Assembly (NCBI GenBank): GCA_910588095.1 | Contig: CAJUQH010000006.1 | Span: forward strand, 41,309-93,682 | Length of the DNA stretch: 52,374 bases | Source of the DNA: an uncultured Eggerthellaceae bacterium | GTDB taxonomy: Bacteria; Actinomycetota; Coriobacteriia; Coriobacteriales; Eggerthellaceae | Reading direction: 5' to 3' | Shown: positions 49,301-52,374 of the stretch, in pieces | How positions within the stretch are numbered: the first letter of the stretch is position 1 | Layout of the letters: each line of letters begins with the position of its first letter | The notes under the pieces: model-generated | Databases searched by the model: none | What the model saw: the letters and a program-made list of their open reading frames with translations, nothing else | Told to the model about the DNA's origin: nothing | Program-made: the position numbers and the translations under genes

Positions 49301-50281
49301 AGCGTCGTAAAGCAGACCATCCTCCGAGGAAAAGGTGGGGCTGTCCGCATCCACAGAGATAGCCGCGACCGACGAGACATGCGAAAAAGCCCCCGGCGCC
49401 ACCTCCTCTGCTGTATACGGGATGCGGACGCCCTCGCTCCTACCCTCGGGAATGAGTAGGAGTCTGGCCAAGCTGGCGTCGTAGAGCACGCCATCATAAG
49501 AGGAATAGGCATCATTGAACGGGTCGACGGCTGCATAGACCACATCCGAGGAACGGAAGGCGCGCTCGTCGACAGAGACGACGGTCGCAGGCAGCGTCAC
49601 ATCGGTCACGCCGGAGAGGTAGAAGGCGTAGGCGCCAATAGAGGCGAGGGTGTAATCAGCGCCCCCGTAGGCGACGGTTTCAGGGAGGGTAAGGTTGGTG
49701 ACGCCAGCTTCGCTGGCGTGGTTTTCATCGGACCCTTCGACTGCACCGCCTTCGGCGGCTTCGCCCAGGGTGGCGGTGGGAGCAACGCCGACGAGCTCAA
49801 CATGAGAGTCGTCGATGACGGCGTAGGTCAGGCCATCGACCGTAAAGGAGCCGATGATGGGCTCACTGTCGAGAACTACGTCGGAGTTGATGAAGTTCGA
49901 AGGCGCACCGACAAGCCCCGATGCCAAGGTCAGCGGCTTTCCATCTGATCCTTCGACTTCGCCGCCTTCGGCGGCTCCGCTTGGGGTGACGTCAGAATCG
50001 GCAGCTTCGGTCGAGGGGTCCGATGGGGGTTGAGGCGAGGCTGGCACCCCTGAGCCAAATTCCCCCTCGGACCCCTGGGCCCCAGATCGCTCCCCTTCCG
50101 CAAACGCAGAAGCCGGCGCCATCGTACCAGCCAGCACGAGCGCCAAAAGGCATGGCAACGCCCTGCCCAGCATCGATTTCGCATAGGTAGAAGTGCGCGC
50201 AAAGGCGCAGACGGCACGTGCGTGCACGCGCGCAAACATGATTCCCGTCATGTTCACTCGTTTCTCGCATTGTTCTCGCAT
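46373..50281 (-). CDS. Large secreted surface protein: BspA-type LRRs, InlB-type B-repeats, DUF6273-like C-terminus
   Basis: 1302 aa. A long basic n-region leads to a signal peptide hydrophobic core (LPCLLALVLAGTMAPASAFA). Leucine-rich BspA units lie at ~195-375 (ITNLTLPETVAYGG-like LTLPETVAYGGADYT, YDGVLYDASLARLL). Repeats of the Listeria-Bacteroides type follow at ~625-790: YSIVFDANGT, VRKGYTFQGWDTVADGSG, PKRPGYVFQGWTIPNAGG, LTARW. The C-terminal ~260 residues (KRAGYVRLLILGLNHDALE, NIGGWASSELR, YWTRYPRAGYMN-type ends) resemble DUF6273 domains. No LPXTG or wall anchor is seen. Start uncertain: ATGs at 50281, 50251 and 50239, none with a good Shine-Dalgarno site. Five in-frame copies of a dispersed repeat lie at residues ~98-112, 170-184 and 391-432. 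Confidence 0.82.
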   Translation of the reverse strand: MREQCEKRVNMTGIMFARVHARAVCAFARTSTYAKSMLGRALPCLLALVLAGTMAPASAFAEGERSGAQGSEGEFGSGVPASPQPPSDPSTEAADSDVTPSGAAEGGEVEGSDGKPLTLASGLVGAPSNFINSDVVLDSEPIIGSFTVDGLTYAVIDDSHVELVGVAPTATLGEAAEGGAVEGSDENHASEAGVTNLTLPETVAYGGADYTLASIGAYAFYLSGVTDVTLPATVVSVDERAFRSSDVVYAAVDPFNDAYSSYDGVLYDASLARLLLIPEGRSEGVRIPYTAEEVAPGAFSHVSSVAAISVDADSPTFSSEDGLLYDAAGATLLRVPAGAVEVTIREGCTAIAAGALEACAKLERINAPASVAAISPDVFHAIPTVSLPAASAILSDSSDAATPSVILGESGDTATPSVILSGGREAAEIEESNEGQASEAGAQITAMVALSSADSDLSEVDPSTITIELSGVAAVDPWRALGFLINTHAEDASTSSSGTYAADANSWHVRPNDIEKGHMICTSFKYSNGSCALNTPLPEIGVTSSGETRATGSANGSYTWNGSGSHNYGYAQAKPGYYFVGWSASRTGAASSTFSRTWSAGGVEQYAIFEPNPYSIVFDANGTDASVSPNSMATVFDAEVTLPVPVRKGYTFQGWDTVADGSGTRYLGTASKLTTVSGATVPLYAQWERVEYDLGFDVDSEPGDEDYPGIEKPDQTVNVEDGLTAIEDPKRPGYVFQGWTIPNAGGTEAIDQDLVYQDETDGKWYVDASKLPDYAGDDGRVELTARWTSVISVDVPSSVTFYADVVTQGNESREGLASSAFGQSKVASQSEVDLRIVGLESKQVKGNGSTSLGASDILKKKDGSTVSGTDDKLFSLYPATGELEEDDLKDPDATSASKPEGAVDFSLDDILLEKSFAADSFTIPAGDTLSLGYRLNLQETSTELDYDKLSTLSEGASASIANISYCFSTPHCLATGTTDDDIYIEYGGKIYGAADILHAAECISDFGEASPCYVLYDAIMRAQGAPSNGYLPAEAKAKVYTKYDGPEATASQPNCKRAGYVRLLILGLNHDALEVVSGAYDGGKGSAQVTKRAGITFQFADALFMGRLNEANSNIGGWASSELRASLLSSSGPIAANLAIAQSIKLVYKFTNNERGDISLTSNPKAWPTIITATQDKLFITSLCENSGKYRGDDDRFADDLALSSKAAFYAWANHEGYQYEYWSDVAGVCNRPPSNPSALFTSPLIKRSTSGLTQWWTRYPRAGYMNTFIFVNTEEDSEMGAGGMHYIDQDGQKGIVPTFCL
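48987..49110 (-). repeat. Tandem in-frame copies of the dispersed repeat within the surface protein gene
   Basis: On the minus strand three units follow one another: ATCCTGAGCGATAGC (49081-49110), GTCATCCTGGGCGAAAGC (49045-49070) and GTCATTCTGAGCGGAGGC with a tail GAAATCGAAGAATC (48987-49032). All are read in one frame, giving AILSD, VILGE and VILSG. Confidence 0.65.
49731..49774 (-). repeat. In-frame copy of the dispersed repeat
   Basis: GCCACCCTGGGCGAAGCC, a GCCGAAGGCGGT hairpin core and GTCGAAGGGTC, translated as ATLGEAAEGGAVEGSD. The frame matches the other copies in the gene. Confidence 0.65.
49947..49990 (-). repeat. In-frame copy of the dispersed repeat near the N-terminus
   Basis: GTCACCCCAAGCGGAGCC, GCCGAAGGCGGC, GAAGTCGAAGGATC: the same layout as 49731-49774, translated TPSGAAEGGEVEGSD. 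The match at DNA and peptide level shows both copies derive from one unit. Confidence 0.65.
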
Positions 50282-50398
50282 TTAACCGAGGGGGCTTTCC
50301 CGAGCCTTACCCCAGCTGCCCTGAATCATAGGAACATCGCGAAGGGTTGTCAATAGAGCCGCCGCTCGCCCACGCAACGCACAGCAGGGCGCGAAGGG

Positions 50399-50404
50399 TA
50401 TAAT
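50399..50404 (+). promoter_or_regulatory. -10 box ahead of the endonuclease III gene
   Basis: A perfect TATAAT 79 bases before the ATG at 50484. The expected -35 position has only CAACGC-like sequence. Probably the nth promoter. Confidence 0.4.
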
Positions 50405-50483
50405 CGACCAGCAAGCATCGCCAACGCAGCCCCCGCTATCCGCCCGAGGGAACGCCGCTGCGAACAGCAGGAAGGAGCCGCCC

Positions 50484-51143
50484 ATGCCCCGCGAGACCAT
50501 GGCCGCCAAGCGCGAGCGCGCGGCGCTCATCGAGCAGCGCATGTTCGACCATTACGGCGAAGGCGCCTGCTCGCTCGATTACGACGACCCCTTCCACCTG
50601 ACCTGCGCTGTGGTGCTTTCGGCCCAATGCACCGACGCCGCCGTGAACAAGGTCACCCCGCTGCTCTGGGAGGCATACCCCACCGCGCGCGATCTGGCCG
50701 GGGCGAAGCTGGAGGACGTCGAGCGCATCATCCACCCGCTCGGGTTCTTCCGCAGCAAGGCGAAGAACCTCATAGCGCTCGCGCAGATGGTGTGCGCCGA
50801 CTTCGGCGGCCAAGTGCCGGCCGACATCGACGAGCTGCAGAAGCTGCCCGGCGTGGGGCGCAAGACGGCCAACTGCGTCATGTGCGAGGCGTTCCGCGAC
50901 CCGCAGGGCATCGCCGTGGACACCCACGTGGACCGCATCGCCCACCGGCTGCGGCTGGCCGGGCCCTCGGCCGACACGCCAGCCAAGACCGAGGCCGCGC
51001 TGCTGAAGGTGTACCCGCGCGACCAGTGGCTGTTCATCAACCACCAGTGGGTGCATTTCGGGCGCGAGTTCTGCCGTAGCCAGAACCCCAAGTGCGGCGA
51101 GTGCTTCGTGGGCGAGCTGTGCCCGAGCCGCGGGAGGCTCTAA
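50484..51143 (+). CDS. nth: Endonuclease III, base excision DNA glycosylase/AP lyase
   Basis: 219 aa, standard Nth length. VVLSAQCTDAAVNKVTP opens the helical domain, LPGVGRKTANCVMCEAF is the helix-hairpin-helix with the catalytic Lys, and VDTHVDRIAHRL carries the catalytic Asp. The C-terminal CRSQNPKCGECFVGELC gives the C-x6-C-x2-C-x5-C iron-sulfur ligands. Removes oxidised pyrimidines and nicks AP sites. ATG 50484 has AAGGAG 6 bases upstream. Convergent to the hydrogenase protease gene. Confidence 0.97.
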   Translation: MPRETMAAKRERAALIEQRMFDHYGEGACSLDYDDPFHLTCAVVLSAQCTDAAVNKVTPLLWEAYPTARDLAGAKLEDVERIIHPLGFFRSKAKNLIALAQMVCADFGGQVPADIDELQKLPGVGRKTANCVMCEAFRDPQGIAVDTHVDRIAHRLRLAGPSADTPAKTEAALLKVYPRDQWLFINHQWVHFGREFCRSQNPKCGECFVGELCPSRGRL

Positions 51144-51158
51144 GCCGCAGGGGGGCCG

Positions 51159-51833
51159 CTAGGCCTGCGCCCCCATGCGATGCTGGTACCCCGGCTCGAC
51201 CAGGCAGCCGGTGGCTCGCACGCGCACGGGAACGCCGCGCTTGACCAGGCAGGCCAGCACCGTGTCAACGAGCCGCGGCAACGCTTCGTACACCGGCGGC
51301 GTCAGGCCCACGGTGAGCTCGGCCGGGCTCATGTTGTCCACCTGCATGCCGAAGCAGCGACCCTCGGCCTCGTAGCCCAGCAGCGTGGCCGCGTCGAACA
51401 GGTCGACCAGTTTCAGGTCGTGCAACGAGGCCATGGCCCCGCTGTGGCGCGCGGCATCTTCGGGCGCGAACTCGAACAATGTGCCCGCCGGCTCGCCCGT
51501 GCCGTCGAGGGCGTCCACCGTGACCAGGTAGTCGTAGGCGTTCACGTGCTCGAGCATGTCGAGCCCCATGCACCCCACGTCGAACAGGGTCACCTCGTCA
51601 GGGAAGTCGTAGCCCGCCGCCAGCTCGTCGTAGACCGCCGGGCCCAGGCCCTCGTCCAGCATGAGCCGGTTGCCCACGCAGAACACGGCCACATGCGGGC
51701 ATGGACCACCCGGCGCTTCGGCACGCGCGGCAGCGCCAGCCTCGGCGCCTTCCGCCCTTTCCGTGCTTGCCCGCGCTGCGCCTGCCGGCACCTCGCCAGC
51801 CCGGCCGGCTCCTGCGCCCCCTTGCGCCGCCAC
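51159..51833 (-). CDS. Hydrogenase maturation protease (HyaD/HycI/HoxW family)
   Basis: 224 aa. An Ala/Gly/Glu-rich N-terminal stretch of ~45 residues comes before the conserved core VAVFCVGNRLMLDEGLGPAVYDEL, of which GN.LM.DEG.G is the family signature carrying the Ni-site Glu/Asp. VTLFDVGCMGLDML and VDALDG follow. These proteases cut the C-terminus of a [NiFe]-hydrogenase large subunit once nickel is inserted. Start GTG 51833 overlaps nothing: it is 1 base after the upstream TAG, with GGGGGC 6-7 bases ahead. No hydrogenase gene lies in this window, so its partner is elsewhere. Confidence 0.83.
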   Translation of the reverse strand: MAAQGGAGAGRAGEVPAGAARASTERAEGAEAGAAARAEAPGGPCPHVAVFCVGNRLMLDEGLGPAVYDELAAGYDFPDEVTLFDVGCMGLDMLEHVNAYDYLVTVDALDGTGEPAGTLFEFAPEDAARHSGAMASLHDLKLVDLFDAATLLGYEAEGRCFGMQVDNMSPAELTVGLTPPVYEALPRLVDTVLACLVKRGVPVRVRATGCLVEPGYQHRMGAQA

Positions 51834-51834
51834 G

Positions 51835-52296
51835 CTAAGCCCCCGCCATCGGGCCCCGCAAGGCAAGGTTGTACCACGTGGCGAACGCCAGCATGGCAAC
51901 GGCGCCCACCGCGCACCCCACGGCCCACCAGCGCTCGCGGCGCAGGTAGGCGCTGCGGCTGACTCCCAGGCGCTCGGCCCGATGGGCCGCGTAGGGCTGC
52001 GCCACGATGGCGAAGGCCACGGTCACGCCCACCAGCAGCACGCCGATGATCGCCGCCAGCGTCACGGCGAGGGGCGTGGGGTCGCTGTAAGCAGCGTAGA
52101 AGGCGTTGTCGGCCACGAGCCACGCCGGGTAGAACAGGATGGTCACCCATATGCCATGGGCCGGCCCCCATATGGGCGGCAGAAGGAACGCCCCCAGGTT
52201 GAACCGCGGCAGCCCCTTGAGGAACCGCTCCTCGGCTGCGTATTCTTCCTTAGATATGCCGGCCACGGGCACCCCCTTCGTCTCAGATTCCATCAT
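51835..52296 (-). CDS. Small membrane protein with conserved FNLGAFLLPPIWG motif
   Basis: 153 aa: a soluble ~30-residue N-terminus, then RFNLGAFLLPPIWGPAHGIW (a motif of small membrane proteins of unknown function resembling DUF2628), two or three membrane spans (WVTILFYPAWL, LAAIIGVLLVGVTVAFAIVA, WWAVGCAVGAVAMLAFATWY) and a basic amphipathic loop between. Start ATG 52296 (or 52293) lacks a Shine-Dalgarno site; GTG codons near 52270 follow AAGGGG and are an alternative. It directly precedes the hydrogenase protease gene on the same transcript. Function unknown. Confidence 0.6.
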   Translation of the reverse strand: MMESETKGVPVAGISKEEYAAEERFLKGLPRFNLGAFLLPPIWGPAHGIWVTILFYPAWLVADNAFYAAYSDPTPLAVTLAAIIGVLLVGVTVAFAIVAQPYAAHRAERLGVSRSAYLRRERWWAVGCAVGAVAMLAFATWYNLALRGPMAGA

Positions 52297-52318
52297 ATAC
52301 GAAAAAAGGGCGGCCCCG

Positions 52319-52374
52319 ATGAACTAGACCCCAAAAGTGGGACGGTTAAATAAAGCTCTCAAGCGGCCCTCATC
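52319..52374. mobile_element. Probable insertion sequence end (IS3/IS150-like), cut by the right edge
   Basis: TGAACTAGACCCCAAAAGTG and following GGACGG resemble the terminal inverted repeats of IS3/IS150-group elements (…GACCCCAAAA.GTGGAC…). Read leftward from the edge on the minus strand there is an open frame ending GRLRALFNRPTFGV and a TAG, such as the last codons of a transposase, though that is not certain. Only one end is visible. Confidence 0.4.

Noticed and set aside
49702..49718. Palindrome CGCCAGC-TTC-GCTGGCG as a terminator
   Set aside because: It lies within the coding frame of the surface protein and is part of the repeated ASEAG-encoding segment, so it is better explained by the dispersed repeat.

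Overview
This 52.4 kb window is chromosomal DNA of a high-GC, Gram-positive-type bacterium. I infer class Coriobacteriia, probably a gut Eggerthellaceae-like organism. The inference rests on the GC-rich coding, an indolepyruvate:ferredoxin oxidoreductase next to a phenylacetate-CoA-ligase-type enzyme, a large BspA/InlB-repeat surface protein, CWB2-type wall-binding repeats and teichoic-acid-type enzymes. This is not proof of genus. I found no rRNA gene, tRNA gene or CRISPR array.

Region 1 (1-2276, minus) is a secreted N-acetylmuramoyl-L-alanine amidase with C-terminal fibronectin III repeats, cut by the left edge. Region 2 (2391-18256, minus) is one tightly packed glycan operon whose genes mostly overlap by 1-14 bases or lie a few bases apart. 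It starts from a recognisable sigma70-type promoter at 18287-18316. It encodes a UDP-HexNAc 6-dehydrogenase, a Gfo/Idh 3-dehydrogenase, a WbpE-like aminotransferase and a hexapeptide acyltransferase, together a probable 2,3-diacetamido-uronic acid route. It also encodes an asparagine-synthase-like amidotransferase (perhaps forming a uronamide), an MBOAT/DHHW O-acetylation pair, a FemAB-like transferase, a Wzx-type flippase, a WecF-like glycosyltransferase and a LegB/LegC/PglD-like/nucleotidyltransferase set for a 2,4-diacetamido-trideoxy sugar. A decapitated Gfo/Idh gene fragment (16850-16933) marks an old rearrangement at the MBOAT module.

Region 3 (18439-28529, mostly plus) is a second, ABC-exported glycan module: two glycosyltransferases, a DUF2304 protein, Wzm/TagG permease and a Wzt/TagH ATPase whose C-terminal half looks like three CWB2 cell-wall-binding repeats. 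A convergent DUF6541 membrane protein, a further glycosyltransferase-like protein and a DUF4422 protein follow. Region 4 (28575-32097) is an island of lower GC with an orphan membrane protein, a Panacea antitoxin / RelA-SpoT-domain toxin pair and a Ser-rich membrane protein with a Cys/His C-terminal module. Region 5 (32253-36378, plus) holds a YidC-insertase/CDP-glycerol glycerophosphotransferase fusion and an LTA-synthase-like phosphatase-fold membrane enzyme, suggesting a wall teichoic/lipoteichoic-type polymer.

Region 6 (36487-45111, minus) holds a GlfT-like glycosyltransferase, a small XRE regulator, a polar amino acid ABC transporter (binding lipoprotein, permease with an extra exported domain, ATPase), an aryl-CoA ligase and iorB/iorA. 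Region 7 (45246-52374) holds a 25-residue membrane peptide gene with an excellent Shine-Dalgarno site, a VapD-type endoribonuclease, a gene-free stretch, the 1302-residue surface protein whose gene has absorbed copies of a dispersed repeat, endonuclease III, a hydrogenase maturation protease, a small membrane protein and what looks like an insertion sequence end at the right edge.

Together, regions 1-5 form a cell-envelope polymer locus with two export routes (flippase and ABC) plus teichoic-acid-type polymerisation. The most unusual items are the CWB2-fused export ATPase, the YidC-TagF fusion and the Panacea-alarmone-synthetase-fold toxin pair.
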